From: Nocardioides albus
GTDB lineage: Bacteria; Actinomycetota; Actinomycetes; Propionibacteriales; Nocardioidaceae
Direction: 5' to 3'
Assembly (NCBI RefSeq): GCF_014648255.1
Contig: NZ_BMQT01000004.1
Span: 310,001-374,000, forward strand
Length of the DNA: 64,000 nt
The position numbers and the translations under genes are program-made. Positions 51,866 through 60,353 of this stretch are shown in pieces (within the stretch, counting starts at the first letter, position 1; each line of letters starts with the position of its first letter). The notes under the pieces are model-generated. The model was not told where the DNA came from, ran no database searches, and saw nothing but the letters and a program-made list of their open reading frames with translations.

Positions 51866-53746
51866 GTGACTGCCGTTTCCCCGACCGTCGCCGACGTCAC
51901 CGCTCGACTCGTCGAACGTTCCGCTGCCACCCGGGCCGACTACCTGGCCCGCATAGCGGCCGCCCGGGCGACAGGTCCGGCCCGTGGCCGGCTCGCCTGC
52001 AGCAACCTGGCCCACGGGTTCGCGGCCTCCACCGCACCGGAGAAGGCCGAGCTCAAGATGGTCAGCCCCGCGGCGAAGCCCAACGTCGCGATCGTGACCT
52101 CCTACAACGACATGCTCTCCGCACACGCGCCGTACGAGACCTACCCGCCGCTCCTCAAGGCCGCCGTCATGCGGGCCGGCGGGCTGGCGCAGGTCGCCGG
52201 CGGCGTGCCCGCGATGTGCGACGGGATCACCCAGGGCCGCGACGGCATGCAGGTCTCCCTCTTCTCGCGCGACGTGATCGCGATGTCGGCCGGGATCGCC
52301 CTCTCGCACGACATGTTCGACGCGGCGCTGATGCTCGGCGTGTGCGACAAGATCGTCCCGGGCCTGTTGATCGGCGCCCTCTCGTTCGGCCACCTGCCGA
52401 CCGTCTTCGTGCCGGCCGGTCCGATGTCCTCGGGCCTCCCCAACAATGAGAAGGCCCGAGTCCGACAGCGGTACGCAGCGGGCGAGGCGACCCGTGAGGA
52501 ACTGCTCGAGGCCGAGGCCGCCAGCTACCACTCGCGCGGCACCTGCACCTTCTACGGCACCGCCAACTCCAACCAACTGCTGATGGAGGTGCTCGGCCTG
52601 CACCTGCCGAGCTCGTCGTTCGCCTCGCCGGACACCCTGCTGCGCGCCGCGCTCAACCGCGCCGCCGCCGCACGTGCCACCGAGCTGGCGCTCACCGGTG
52701 GCCCCGGCATCGGCGAGATGATCGATGAGAAGTCGATCATCAACGCCTGTGTCGCGCTGCTCGCCTCGGGTGGCTCCACCAACCACACCCTCCACCTGGT
52801 CGCCATCGCCCGCGCCGCGGGGATCCAGCTGACCTGGTCCGACATCTCCGACCTGTCCCCGGTGGTCCCGCTGCTCAGCCGGATGTACCCCAACGGCTCC
52901 GCCGACGTGAACCACTTCCACGCGGCCGGCGGTGTCAGCTTCCTGATCCGCACGCTGCTCGAGGCCGGCCTGCTCCACGAGGACGTCACCACGATCCTCG
53001 GTCTGGGGCTGTCGACCTACACCCAGGAGATGCGACTCACCCGCGACGGTGAAGTGGAGCTGGTCGAGGGTGCCCCGGTCTCCGGCGACCTCGACGTGCT
53101 GCGCCCGGCCGACGACCCGTTCTCGCCCGACGGCGGCCTGCGGATGCTGACCGGCGAGCTCGGCACGGCCGTCATCAAGACCTCGGCGGTCGCGCCGGAG
53201 CACCGGGTGGTCTCCGCGCCTGCGATGGTCTTCGACGACCAGGCCGACTTCCTCACCGCCTTCTCCGAGGGGCGACTCGACGGCCGAGACTTCGTCGCGG
53301 TGCTGCGCTACCAGGGTCCAGCGGCCAACGGGATGCCGGAGCTGCACAAGCTCACCCCGGCTCTCGGCGTGATGCAGGACCGCGGCCAGCAGGTCGCGAT
53401 CGTCACCGACGGTCGGATGTCCGGGGCATCAGGGAAGGTCCCCGCGGCCATCCACCTCACTCCCGAGGCCGCGCTCGGCGGACCGCTCGCCCGGGTCCAG
53501 GACGGTGATGTGATCACTGTCGACGCCGTCGCGGGCACGCTGACGATCGCGGTCGACGCGGACGAGTTCGCGCACCGCCCGACGACCGGTCGGGCACCGC
53601 TCGACGCCGAGTGGCGAGGCACCGGCCGCGAGCTCTTCGCGGCCTTCCGGGCTACCGTCGGGTCGGCCGACACCGGCGCTTCCGTCTTCCCCTTCGCTCC
53701 CGTTCAGCAGAGCCCGTCCTCCCAGGAGACCCCCGTCCATGTCTGA
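51866..53746 (+). CDS. edd: Phosphogluconate dehydratase (Entner-Doudoroff)
   Basis: A 626-residue iron-sulfur dehydratase of the IlvD/Edd family, converting 6-phosphogluconate to 2-keto-3-deoxy-6-phosphogluconate. Family segments include [39 protein letters not shown], the cluster-binding [33 protein letters not shown] and [17 protein letters not shown]. Length and content favour Edd over IlvD. GGAGGA precedes GTG 51866; longer frames have no support. It overlaps eda by 8 bp. Confidence 0.97.
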   Translation: MTAVSPTVADVTARLVERSAATRADYLARIAAARATGPARGRLACSNLAHGFAASTAPEKAELKMVSPAAKPNVAIVTSYNDMLSAHAPYETYPPLLKAAVMRAGGLAQVAGGVPAMCDGITQGRDGMQVSLFSRDVIAMSAGIALSHDMFDAALMLGVCDKIVPGLLIGALSFGHLPTVFVPAGPMSSGLPNNEKARVRQRYAAGEATREELLEAEAASYHSRGTCTFYGTANSNQLLMEVLGLHLPSSSFASPDTLLRAALNRAAAARATELALTGGPGIGEMIDEKSIINACVALLASGGSTNHTLHLVAIARAAGIQLTWSDISDLSPVVPLLSRMYPNGSADVNHFHAAGGVSFLIRTLLEAGLLHEDVTTILGLGLSTYTQEMRLTRDGEVELVEGAPVSGDLDVLRPADDPFSPDGGLRMLTGELGTAVIKTSAVAPEHRVVSAPAMVFDDQADFLTAFSEGRLDGRDFVAVLRYQGPAANGMPELHKLTPALGVMQDRGQQVAIVTDGRMSGASGKVPAAIHLTPEAALGGPLARVQDGDVITVDAVAGTLTIAVDADEFAHRPTTGRAPLDAEWRGTGRELFAAFRATVGSADTGASVFPFAPVQQSPSSQETPVHV

Positions 53747-54368
53747 CCTCACCTCCACCGACCTGCTCGACCTCTCCCCGGTGATCCCGGTCGTCGTCGT
53801 CGAGACCGTCGACCAGGCGGTCCCCGTGGCCCGCGCCCTCGCCGAGGGTGGTGTGCCCCTGGTCGAGTTGACCCTGCGTACGCCGGCGGCTCTCGACGCG
53901 ATCCGGGCCATCGCAGCAGAGGTGCCCGAGGTCGTGATCGGCGCCGGCACCGTGACCACTCCCGCGCTCGCGAAGGAAGCCGCCGCCGCCGGGGCCCAGT
54001 TCCTGGTCTCGCCGGGGGCCACGCCGACGCTGCTCGGCGCGATGCGCGACACCGGACTGCCGTTCCTGCCGGGCACGGCCACCGTCTCCGAGGCCATCGC
54101 TGTGCTCGAGACCGGCCACACCGCGATGAAGTTCTTCCCGGCCGAGGCCTCCGGCGGTGTGAAGTTCCTGGGGTCGCTGGCATCGGTGCTGCCCGACGTA
54201 CGTTTCTGCCCCACCGGTGGCATCTCGCTCGCCACCGCCCCCAGCTACCTCAGCCTCGGCAACGTCGGCTGTGTCGGCGGCTCCTGGCTCACCCCCGCCG
54301 ACGCGCTCGGTTCCGGCGACTGGGACCGCGTCACCGCGCTCGCAGCCGCCACCGCCGCGCTCCGCTGA
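53739..54368 (+). CDS. eda: KDPG aldolase (Entner-Doudoroff)
   Basis: A 209-residue class I aldolase splitting 2-keto-3-deoxy-6-phosphogluconate into pyruvate and glyceraldehyde 3-phosphate. The Schiff-base lysine is K131 in [15 protein letters not shown], with E43 and R47 in VELTLRT as the conserved acid/base and phosphate contacts. The chain is trimer-sized and near the family length. Its start lies inside the edd gene (8-bp overlap), so the two ED enzymes are made together under the ROK regulator. Confidence 0.97.
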   Translation: MSDLTSTDLLDLSPVIPVVVVETVDQAVPVARALAEGGVPLVELTLRTPAALDAIRAIAAEVPEVVIGAGTVTTPALAKEAAAAGAQFLVSPGATPTLLGAMRDTGLPFLPGTATVSEAIAVLETGHTAMKFFPAEASGGVKFLGSLASVLPDVRFCPTGGISLATAPSYLSLGNVGCVGGSWLTPADALGSGDWDRVTALAAATAALR

Positions 54369-54398
54369 TATCGCCGAGTCGGCGCATCTGTCCCGAAA

Positions 54399-54444
54399 AA
54401 CCACGCCGAGTCGGCGCGTTCGAACGCGCCGACTCGGCGTGGTT
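54399..54444. terminator. 46-bp perfect palindrome between convergent genes
   Basis: Arms AACCACGCCGAGTCGGCGCG-TTC pair exactly with no loop beyond the central TTCGAA. It separates eda from the convergent NamZ gene and should terminate in both directions. A further copy of the core GCCGAGTCGGCGC stands at 54373-54385. Confidence 0.85.
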
Positions 54445-54464
54445 CTCGGTCAGAACGCGCCGGG

Positions 54465-55778
54465 TCAGCGGTAGAGGAGGTACTGACGGCGGGTCGCGTC
54501 GAACGCTGCCAGCTCTTCCCGCCAGGCCGCTTCGACCTCGTCGCCGGTGGCGCCGGCGTCGATCTGCGTACGCATCCTGGTCGATCCGGTGAGCTTGTCG
54601 ATCCAGAACGGGCGAACCGTGTCCCACGAGTCCTGGCGCCAGGCGAACTCGGGGTAGAGCGCCTTCGCGGTGACCAGCATCTCGACACCGGAGCGGACCG
54701 GGTCGAAGCGGTCGTGGTCCTGGATGGTGACCTGCACGCCGCCGCACACCTTGCCGGCGTGCTTGTTGACCGACGGGTTGAAGTAGGCCTCCCGGAAGGT
54801 GACCCCCGGAAGCTCGGCCGCCTCCAGCGCCTCGGCCCAGCGGTGGTCGACGAACGGCGCCCCGATCAGCTCGAACGGCTTGGTGGTGCCGCGCCCCTCG
54901 GAGAGGTTGGTGCCTTCGAACATGCAGGTCCCGGGATAGGCCAGCGCCGTGTCGGAGGTGGGCATGTTGGGGCTCGGCAGGACGAAGTCCAGCCCGGTGT
55001 CGGCGAACAACGTCTTCCGCTTCCAGCCGGAGACCTGCACGATGTCGAGCTGGGCCAGGCGCCCGCCTGCGTGCTCCTCGAGGAGCTCGCCGTCGAAGTA
55101 CCGGGCGAGCTCGCCGACCGACATCCCGTGCTGCTGGACGATCTCGCGCGCACCGACACCCGAGGTGTACGCCGCGGTCATCATCGGGCCGCGAGCCGTC
55201 CCGCCGACGGGGTTGGGCCGGTCGAGGACCACGAAGCGCTTGTCGGTCGCCACGGCCGCCTGCATCGCCGTCCACATCGTCCAGATGTAGGTGTAGAACC
55301 GGGCGCCGACGTCCTGGATGTCGAAGACGACGGTCTCCACGTCCGCTGCCGTGAACAGCTCTTTCATCTTCGTGACGTTCGCGCCGTACGCGTCATAGAC
55401 GGTCAACCCGGTGCGCTCGTCGACGAATGTGCCCTCGGAACCCCCGGCCTGCGCGGTGCCGCGGAAGCCGTGCTCCGGACCGAAGACCCCGGCGATCTGA
55501 ACCGCGCCGGACTCGTGCATCTCGTCGACGATGTTGCGCAGGTTGCGAAGTACGCCGGTGGGGTTCGTGATGATGCCCACCCGTTCGCCCGCCAGCGTCG
55601 ACCAGCCATCGGCCGCCGCGCGATCGGCGCCGGTGGTGACCACTCGACCGGGGCCGACCGGCGAGGCAGGCTCGACGGAGGCACCCGCCGGGCCGGTGAG
55701 GAAGGGAGCTGCGGCGGCGCCGACCGCGGCAGCACCGAGCAGGCGGCGTCGGTCGAACCGGGGAACTTCTCTGTTCAT
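54465..55778 (-). CDS. NamZ-type exo-beta-N-acetylmuramidase (DUF1343), Tat-exported
   Basis: A 437-residue secreted enzyme of the family that releases terminal N-acetylmuramic acid from cell-wall fragments. A twin-arginine signal is visible at the start (FDRRRLLGAAAVGAAAAPF, cleavage near GAS), so it is exported folded by the Tat system. The catalytic domain runs from about 70 to the end, with EHGFRG, FDIQDVGARFYTYIWTM and the PNPVGG and ENTNLSEGRGTT-like FEGTNLSEGRGTTKPFEL segments conserved in the family. It lies downstream of eda in opposite orientation and may supply muramic acid for recycling, but no murQ or nagZ is here. Confidence 0.88.
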   Translation of the reverse strand: MNREVPRFDRRRLLGAAAVGAAAAPFLTGPAGASVEPASPVGPGRVVTTGADRAAADGWSTLAGERVGIITNPTGVLRNLRNIVDEMHESGAVQIAGVFGPEHGFRGTAQAGGSEGTFVDERTGLTVYDAYGANVTKMKELFTAADVETVVFDIQDVGARFYTYIWTMWTAMQAAVATDKRFVVLDRPNPVGGTARGPMMTAAYTSGVGAREIVQQHGMSVGELARYFDGELLEEHAGGRLAQLDIVQVSGWKRKTLFADTGLDFVLPSPNMPTSDTALAYPGTCMFEGTNLSEGRGTTKPFELIGAPFVDHRWAEALEAAELPGVTFREAYFNPSVNKHAGKVCGGVQVTIQDHDRFDPVRSGVEMLVTAKALYPEFAWRQDSWDTVRPFWIDKLTGSTRMRTQIDAGATGDEVEAAWREELAAFDATRRQYLLYR

Positions 55779-55877
55779 GGGGGACTCCTGTGCCGGGTGT
55801 GAGGATCACTTGCAGGCTAGTCCTGGCCGCACGGGTTGGGAGGCGATTTGTCCAGGTCCCGTAGACCGTGGGCGCCA

Positions 55878-55949
55878 GACATTTGCGTCGCCCTGGAGAT
55901 TCCCCGGGACATTTGCGCCGAATCGGCGTGAATTGGCGGGACATTTGCG
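55878..55949. repeat. Three GACATTTGCG direct repeats with about 30-bp spacing
   Basis: Copies at 55878-55887, 55908-55917 and 55940-55949; the last two share the longer CGGGACATTTGCGCCG-type context. They lie upstream of the NamZ gene in the minus-strand direction. They could be regulator sites or remnants of an insertion-sequence end; no transposase is present. Confidence 0.65.
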
Positions 55950-56358
55950 CCGGGTCGAGTGACGGGGGCACGTCGAGTGCGGCGTCAGGCCTCGGCGCAA
56001 AGTCTCGTCAACGGGTGCCAATCAGCGGTTCTGGCGGATAGCTCGAAAGTTTTCGAGATAACTGCAACGTCGCGGCGTCGAGGTACGTAACAAGTACTGA
56101 AGGGTCTGATCCGGACCGAACTCGGGAGCGTCCATGTTGGGCAATGAGGCTGTGATGGCTCGCCATGCCGGACATACAGCTGCGCCCGAGCGCGATGGTG
56201 ACGAGCAACGGATCCAGGCGAGCGGCAGGACGCCGGGGGGCGTCGTTCGAATGGATCTACCACCGGGCGTGAGGCCGGCGAGTCGTCCAAGACCGCCGAT
56301 CCGCCCGGTCCGATGGGTGGGGCTGTGAGTGTGACCAGGAACGCGCTCGCTCCGCCCT

Positions 56359-56473
56359 GCGGGACCCCGTCCGTGTCCGCCATGATTCCCGGTGCGCTCG
56401 GGCGCCGGGTGTGGACGCTGACGGGGTCCCGCCTTCCTGCACCGTCCGAGTCCCTTCATCCGGAAGGACTCGG
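56359..56473 (+). ncRNA. Structured leader candidate before the small secreted protein
   Basis: Two successive stem-loops: GCGGGACCCCGTC (56359-56371) with GACGGGGTCCCGC (56420-56432), a 13-bp perfect stem holding an inner CCCGG/CCGGG stem, and CCGAGTCC-TTC (56446-56457) with GGAAGGACTCGG (56462-56473). They end about 30 nt before the ribosome-binding site AGGAGAA. They could be a cis-acting RNA, but no known riboswitch consensus is recognised. Confidence 0.4.
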
Positions 56474-56514
56474 AATCCTGCGGCCCAGGCCGCGCACTCA
56501 CTCAGGAGAACGCA

Positions 56515-57003
56515 ATGAGCTCGAAGGTCCTCGGGGGACTTCGACGGTCGGTGGCGGTGACCCTCGTGGCTGGTGGCTTCATGGTCGCGAGTGCGGGGAT
56601 CGCCTGCGCCGACTCGCACTCTGTCCAGCATGCTGACGGTCCGGTCACGTCGCTGCCCGGGTCGGAGCAGATCAAGGCTCCGGACCGCGGGCCGGTGGGT
56701 CCGGTGACGATCTCGGGAGCGGCCGCCCGGAACGACGGGGCGGTGACGGTCACGACCGATGGGACGACGGTGGTCGTCAGTGGTCGGGCGCACCTCGAGT
56801 CTCCGATCGGCGAAGCCGCCAGCCGCGGTGTCGTCCACCATGACGACACCAGGGCGCCGCTGGGTGGCGGTCGTGGTCTCGATCTAGGCGCGGACCAGGT
56901 CGGTTTCGCAGGGGGAGCGACTGGCGACGGTTCGTCTGTGGACGTCGTCGGCACAGGTCGCATCGGGGCCGAGAAGCACTACAACATCCCCGGCTCGCGC
57001 TGA
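56515..57003 (+). CDS. Small secreted protein of unknown function
   Basis: A 162-residue exported protein with a Sec signal peptide (about 1-33, cleavage near CADS). The mature chain is rich in Gly, Asp, Val and His with no Cys after the signal and no recognised domain; beta-strand-like VTISGAAARNDGAVTVTTDG and VVSGRAHLE segments suggest a small beta fold. AGGAGAACGCA precedes ATG 56515. It ends before a strong terminator and has a structured region upstream. I do not recognise the family. Confidence 0.65.
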   Translation: MSSKVLGGLRRSVAVTLVAGGFMVASAGIACADSHSVQHADGPVTSLPGSEQIKAPDRGPVGPVTISGAAARNDGAVTVTTDGTTVVVSGRAHLESPIGEAASRGVVHHDDTRAPLGGGRGLDLGADQVGFAGGATGDGSSVDVVGTGRIGAEKHYNIPGSR

Positions 57004-57022
57004 GCGATGCGCGCCTGAGACG

Positions 57023-57060
57023 CGTCGGGGCCACCGGGAATCATCCCGGTGGCCCCGACG
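57023..57060. terminator. 17-bp perfect stem, bidirectional terminator
   Basis: CGTCGGGGCCACCGGGA and TCCCGGTGGCCCCGACG with loop ATCA lie between the small secreted protein and the convergent YceI gene. The very high GC content without a T-run is usual for this genome. Confidence 0.85.
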
Positions 57061-57085
57061 TGGGTCAGTCAGCTCGACCTCGAGG

Positions 57086-57694
57086 TCAGGAAGCGTCGTT
57101 CTTGATCGCGGAGATGTCGAACTCCAGCTTGATCTTCTCGGAGACGAGCACGCCGCCGGTCTCGAGAGCGGCGTTGAAGGAGAGCCCCCAGTCGGTGCGG
57201 TTGATCGCGACGGCGCCCTCGAAGCCGACGCGGGTGTTGCCGAACGGGTCCTTGGCGGAACCGGTCTGCTCGAAGGGGACGGTGACCGACTTGGTGGTGC
57301 CCTTGATGGTCAGGTCGCCGGTGACGTTCCAGGTCTCGCCGTCGAACTCGACCGCGGTCGACTCGAAGGTGATGTTGGGGTGCGCCTCGTTCTCGAAGAA
57401 GTCGCCCGAGAGCAGGTGACCGTCGCGGTCGGCGTTGCCGGTGTCGACGGAGGCAGCCTTGATCGTGAGCGAGACCTTGGACTTGGCCGGCTCGGCGGTG
57501 TCGATCGTCGCGGTGCCTTCGAAGTCCTTGAACGAGCCCCGGACGGTGGTCACCATCGCGTGGCGCGCCGAGAAGCCCAGACGGGTGTGGGCGACGTCGA
57601 GGGTGTAGTCACCTGAGATGTCCTCGATGGCGGCGGTCGGGGTGTCGAACTCGGTCTCGGCGGTCGCCGTGTCCTTCTTGCTGAAAATGCCCAT
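57086..57694 (-). CDS. YceI-family lipid-binding protein
   Basis: A 202-residue protein of the YceI lipocalin-like family, whose members bind polyisoprenoid or similar lipids in an extended barrel. The fold is evident from DYTLDVAHTRLGFSARHAMV (about 29-48), GSFKDFEGTATID and the closing NRTDWGLSFNAALE. ATG 57694 is preceded by AGGAG in CCAGGAGCGCACC; a longer frame to 57739 has no support. No signal peptide, so cytosolic unless exported otherwise. Upstream, CAACCAATT occurs twice (around 57711 and 57800) and may be regulatory. Confidence 0.9.
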   Translation of the reverse strand: MGIFSKKDTATAETEFDTPTAAIEDISGDYTLDVAHTRLGFSARHAMVTTVRGSFKDFEGTATIDTAEPAKSKVSLTIKAASVDTGNADRDGHLLSGDFFENEAHPNITFESTAVEFDGETWNVTGDLTIKGTTKSVTVPFEQTGSAKDPFGNTRVGFEGAVAINRTDWGLSFNAALETGGVLVSEKIKLEFDISAIKNDAS

Positions 57695-57832
57695 GACGGG
57701 TGCGCTCCTGGAAGAATTGGTTGAAACTGCAATCATCATAACGGAGAGATCTCGCCCAATGTTCCCGCTCTCGTGGGCTTTCCTGACGACTGCGGAAAAT
57801 TGGTTGCAGTGACAACGCTATCCCTAAACGAC

Positions 57833-57865
57833 CGAGGCCCGCTTCCCTCTCGGGAGCGGGCCTCG
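57833..57865 (-). terminator. Hairpin after the 43-codon gene
   Basis: CGAGGCCCGC-TTCCC pairs with GGGA-GCGGGCCTCG around a TCTC loop, 18 bp beyond the stop of the small minus-strand gene. One bulge; TTT follows within 6 nt on the minus strand. Confidence 0.7.
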
Positions 57866-57882
57866 TAAACGTTGAGCGGCTG

Positions 57883-58014
57883 TCAGGCAGCGTGACGAGT
57901 GGACGCGGGCGCACTGACTTCGACCCAGCGGGCCTCCATGTGCTTACGGCCGCGGCGGTCGACGACGGGAAGCCAACGGAGCTCGAGCTTTCCGGTCACG
58001 TTATTTCCTTTCAT
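57883..58014 (-). CDS. 43-residue basic protein, previously easy to overlook
   Basis: A short frame encoding a 43-residue chain beginning MKGNNVTGKLELRWLPVV and containing the basic patch DRRGRKH and the MEARWVEV segment. It has a canonical AGGAGGTG (minus strand, 58019-58026) 4-5 nt from the ATG and a terminator right behind it, which argues for real expression. From memory, very similar short proteins with ELRWLPVVD-type sequences occur in Nocardioides-like genomes, but I cannot verify this. No function is known. Confidence 0.6.
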   Translation of the reverse strand: MKGNNVTGKLELRWLPVVDRRGRKHMEARWVEVSAPASTRHAA

Positions 58015-58170
58015 CAGACACCTCCTGTTCACCTTGTGTTCGCCTAAGGTACCGCACCCCCACCCGAATGTCCAAGTAGTCGGCCGGGAGGGGTGTCGTG
58101 CCCCACTGGGCTACCCGAAACAGGGCCCTGCCTGCTCGCAGTGCCCCACTTGAGCTTCAAGAGCCAGTTT

Positions 58171-58188
58171 CTGCCCGAAATCGGGCAG
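58171..58188. repeat. Perfect 8-bp inverted repeat before the small gene
   Basis: CTGCCCGA-AA-TCGGGCAG lies 32 bp before the start of the 90-codon gene ahead of glmS. It may be an operator. Also here, GTGCCCCACT occurs twice (about 58099 and 58140). Confidence 0.5.
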
Positions 58189-58219
58189 GAATTTGAACTC
58201 GATCCGAGGGTGGCCCACA

Positions 58220-58492
58220 GTGGAGGGCGTGAAGGCCGAGCAAGCGCTGATCGACCACCTGGTCGCCACGACGGGGCTTCCACCCACGGAGGTGGCCAGG
58301 GTGATCGAGGACGTGGTGGCGTACTTCGACGAACCGGTCGAGGCCTACGTACGCCGCCGGCATGCGCAGCTGAAGACCTATGGGGCGAAGAACGACGCGA
58401 TCTTCGCGTTGCTCGCGGAGGAGCTTCGGTCGCGGGTCGTCGCCGCTCCGCGGCTGACCGAACGGCAGCTGCGACGGCTCATCTACGGATAG
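58220..58492 (+). CDS. Small conserved-type protein upstream of glmS
   Basis: A 90-residue protein, mostly helical and charged (EQALIDHLVATTGLPPTEVA, DVVAYFDEPVEAYVRRRHAQ, RQLRRLIYG). The C-terminus is basic and could contact nucleic acid. No domain is recognised. GTG 58220 or GTG 58229 may be the start; the preceding region has only weak Shine-Dalgarno signals. It ends 15 bp before glmS, so the two are probably one transcript, and the neighbourhood could be checked for conservation. Confidence 0.6.
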   Translation: MEGVKAEQALIDHLVATTGLPPTEVARVIEDVVAYFDEPVEAYVRRRHAQLKTYGAKNDAIFALLAEELRSRVVAAPRLTERQLRRLIYG

Positions 58493-58507
58493 AACGGACA
58501 AAGACAC

Positions 58508-60331
58508 ATGTGCGGAATCGTCGGCTACATCGGACCCCAGCAGGCTGCCGGCCTGCTCACCGAGGGGCTGGCCCGGCTGGAGCACCGCGGCTATGACTCG
58601 GCCGGCGTCGCGGTGCTGGGCAGCAGGCTGCAGGTGGTGAAGAAGGCCGGCCGCGTACGCGATCTGGTCGATGCGCTGCCGAAGCGGTTCGCCGGCAAGG
58701 TCGGCATCGGCCACACCCGGTGGGCGACCCACGGTCCGGCCAACGACACCAACGCGCATCCGCACGTCTCCGCCGACGGGCGGGTGGCCGTCGTCCACAA
58801 CGGGATCGTCGACAACGCAGCCTCCCTGCGGGAGCGGCTCACCGAGGCGGGTGTCGAGCTGGCCAGCGACACCGACACCGAGGTCTTCGCCCATCTCATC
58901 GGCCTGTCGACCGCGGACACTCTGGAGGCCAAGGTCGTCGACGCTCTCTCCCAGGTCGAGGGCACCTGGGGGCTCGCCGTCGTGCACGCCGACTTCCCCG
59001 ACCGCATGGTCGTGGCCCGCAACGGCTCGCCGCTGATCGTCGGTGTCGGCGACGGGGAGATGTACGTCGCCTCCGACCTGGCGGCAGTCGTACGCCACAC
59101 CACCACTGTCGCTCACCTCGACGACGGCGAGCTGGCGACCGTCACCGCGACCGGTTTCACGACCTTCCGCCAGGACCTGACGACGACCACCACGACGGCT
59201 CGCGAGGTCGACGTGGACCCGTCGGCGTACGAGTACGGCGAGCTCGACGGCGAGCCGCGGATGTTCACCGAGATCCACGAGCAGCCCTCGAGCGTCGAGC
59301 GGGCGCTGCGTGGCCGGCTCGACGAGCGGTTCGGCACCGCCCACCTCGGCGGCCTCAACCTCGACCCGCGCGAGCTGCGCGCCATCCGCCGGGTGAAGAT
59401 CCTCGGCTGCGGGTCTGCCTACTACGTCGGCCAGATGGGCGCCGGGCTGATCGAGGAGCTGGCCCGGGTCCCGGCCGATGCCGAGGCGGCCTCGGAGTTC
59501 CGCTACCGCAACCCGATCATCGAGCCCGACACCCTCTACGTCGCCGTCTCTCAGTCCGGCGAGACGATCGACACCCTGCTCGCCGTCCAGGAGATCAAGC
59601 GCAAGGGCGGTCGAGTCCTGGGCGTGGTCAACGTCGTCGGCTCCGCGATCGCGCGGGCGGTCGACGGCGGCATCTACCTGCACGCCGGTCCCGAGATCGC
59701 GGTCGCCTCGACCAAGGCGCTCACCAACATGTACGTCGCCTTCTCGCTGCTGGCGCTCCAGCTGGGCCGCGTACGCGACCTCTCGATCGCCGACGGGAAG
59801 CGGCTCATCGCCGGCCTGCAGGCGCTGCCGACCCAGATCGAGGAGATCCTCAAGAGCGAGTCGCACCTGGAGGAGATCGCCGCGCGCCTGGCCGAGGCTG
59901 AGTCGATGTTCTTCGTCGGTCGTGTACGCGGCTACCCGGTCGCTCGCGAAGGAGCCCAGAAGCTGAAGGAGATCTCCTATCGGCACGCCGAGGCGTACCA
60001 GACCTCCGAGCTCAAGCACGGTCCGCTCGCGCTGATCTCCGAGTCGGTGCCGACCGTGGCGATCGTGCCGAAGGACGAGCTGACCGACCGCAACGTCGCG
60101 GCCCTGCACGAGATCAGCGCCCGGCGCGGGCCCCTGGTCGTCGTCACCCACCCCGACGTCGACCTCGGCGAGCTCGACGCGCTGCGCGTCGACGTACCCA
60201 AGAACGAGGTCGAGCTCGACCCGATCCTGATGACGATCCCGCTCCAGCTGATCGCCTTCCATGCGGCCAAGGCCCTCGGTCACGACGTCGACAAGCCCCG
60301 GAACCTGGCTAAATCGGTGACGGTGGAGTGA
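58508..60331 (+). CDS. glmS: Glutamine-fructose-6-phosphate aminotransferase
   Basis: A 607-residue enzyme that makes glucosamine 6-phosphate from fructose 6-phosphate and glutamine, the entry to peptidoglycan and other amino-sugar polymers. The N-terminal glutamine amidotransferase domain begins MCGIVGYIG with the nucleophile Cys2 and has RGYDSAGVAVL and GIGHTRWATHGP; two SIS domains follow at about 285-425 and 455-595, with CGSAYYVGQMG and SQSGETIDTL as sugar-binding loops. It ends with the usual PRNLAKSVTVE. No glmS ribozyme is recognised upstream. Confidence 0.98.
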   Translation: MCGIVGYIGPQQAAGLLTEGLARLEHRGYDSAGVAVLGSRLQVVKKAGRVRDLVDALPKRFAGKVGIGHTRWATHGPANDTNAHPHVSADGRVAVVHNGIVDNAASLRERLTEAGVELASDTDTEVFAHLIGLSTADTLEAKVVDALSQVEGTWGLAVVHADFPDRMVVARNGSPLIVGVGDGEMYVASDLAAVVRHTTTVAHLDDGELATVTATGFTTFRQDLTTTTTTAREVDVDPSAYEYGELDGEPRMFTEIHEQPSSVERALRGRLDERFGTAHLGGLNLDPRELRAIRRVKILGCGSAYYVGQMGAGLIEELARVPADAEAASEFRYRNPIIEPDTLYVAVSQSGETIDTLLAVQEIKRKGGRVLGVVNVVGSAIARAVDGGIYLHAGPEIAVASTKALTNMYVAFSLLALQLGRVRDLSIADGKRLIAGLQALPTQIEEILKSESHLEEIAARLAEAESMFFVGRVRGYPVAREGAQKLKEISYRHAEAYQTSELKHGPLALISESVPTVAIVPKDELTDRNVAALHEISARRGPLVVVTHPDVDLGELDALRVDVPKNEVELDPILMTIPLQLIAFHAAKALGHDVDKPRNLAKSVTVE

Positions 60332-60341
60332 CGTGGCCCCC

Positions 60342-60347
60342 TAGGGT
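60342..60347 (+). promoter_or_regulatory. -10 box (TAGGGT) of the MOSC gene
   Basis: TAGGGT lies 6 nt before ATG 60354, and no Shine-Dalgarno sequence is seen, so a leaderless transcript is likely. Confidence 0.5.
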
Positions 60348-60353
60348 TCGGCC

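Larger units (their letters stand above)
55779..56514. other. Gene-free stretch of 736 bp
   Basis: No frame here has convincing coding character, and candidates on either strand overlap one another. It contains three GACATTTGCG repeats (55878-55949), a CTCGAAA-GT-TTTCGAG palindrome at 56041-56056, and two stem-loops next to the following gene (56359-56473). Part of it may be a long leader for that gene; the rest is unexplained. Confidence 0.55.

Noticed and set aside
56041..56056. CTCGAAA-GT-TTTCGAG palindrome as a LexA (SOS) box
   Set aside because: The actinobacterial SOS box needs TCGAAC-N4-GTTCGA (16 bp); here the length is 14 bp with A instead of C, and no SOS gene follows.
55985..56383. 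Minus-strand frame of 132 codons in the gene-free stretch
   Set aside because: No family match, Pro/Arg/Ser-rich composition, overlaps another candidate frame, and no ribosome-binding site.
58050..58507. glmS ribozyme
   Set aside because: The small gene fills the space directly before glmS, and no ribozyme core was seen.
58157..60283. 708-codon minus-strand frame opposite glmS
   Set aside because: It is an antisense mirror of a certain gene with the typical Asp/Arg/Val bias and no ribosome-binding site.
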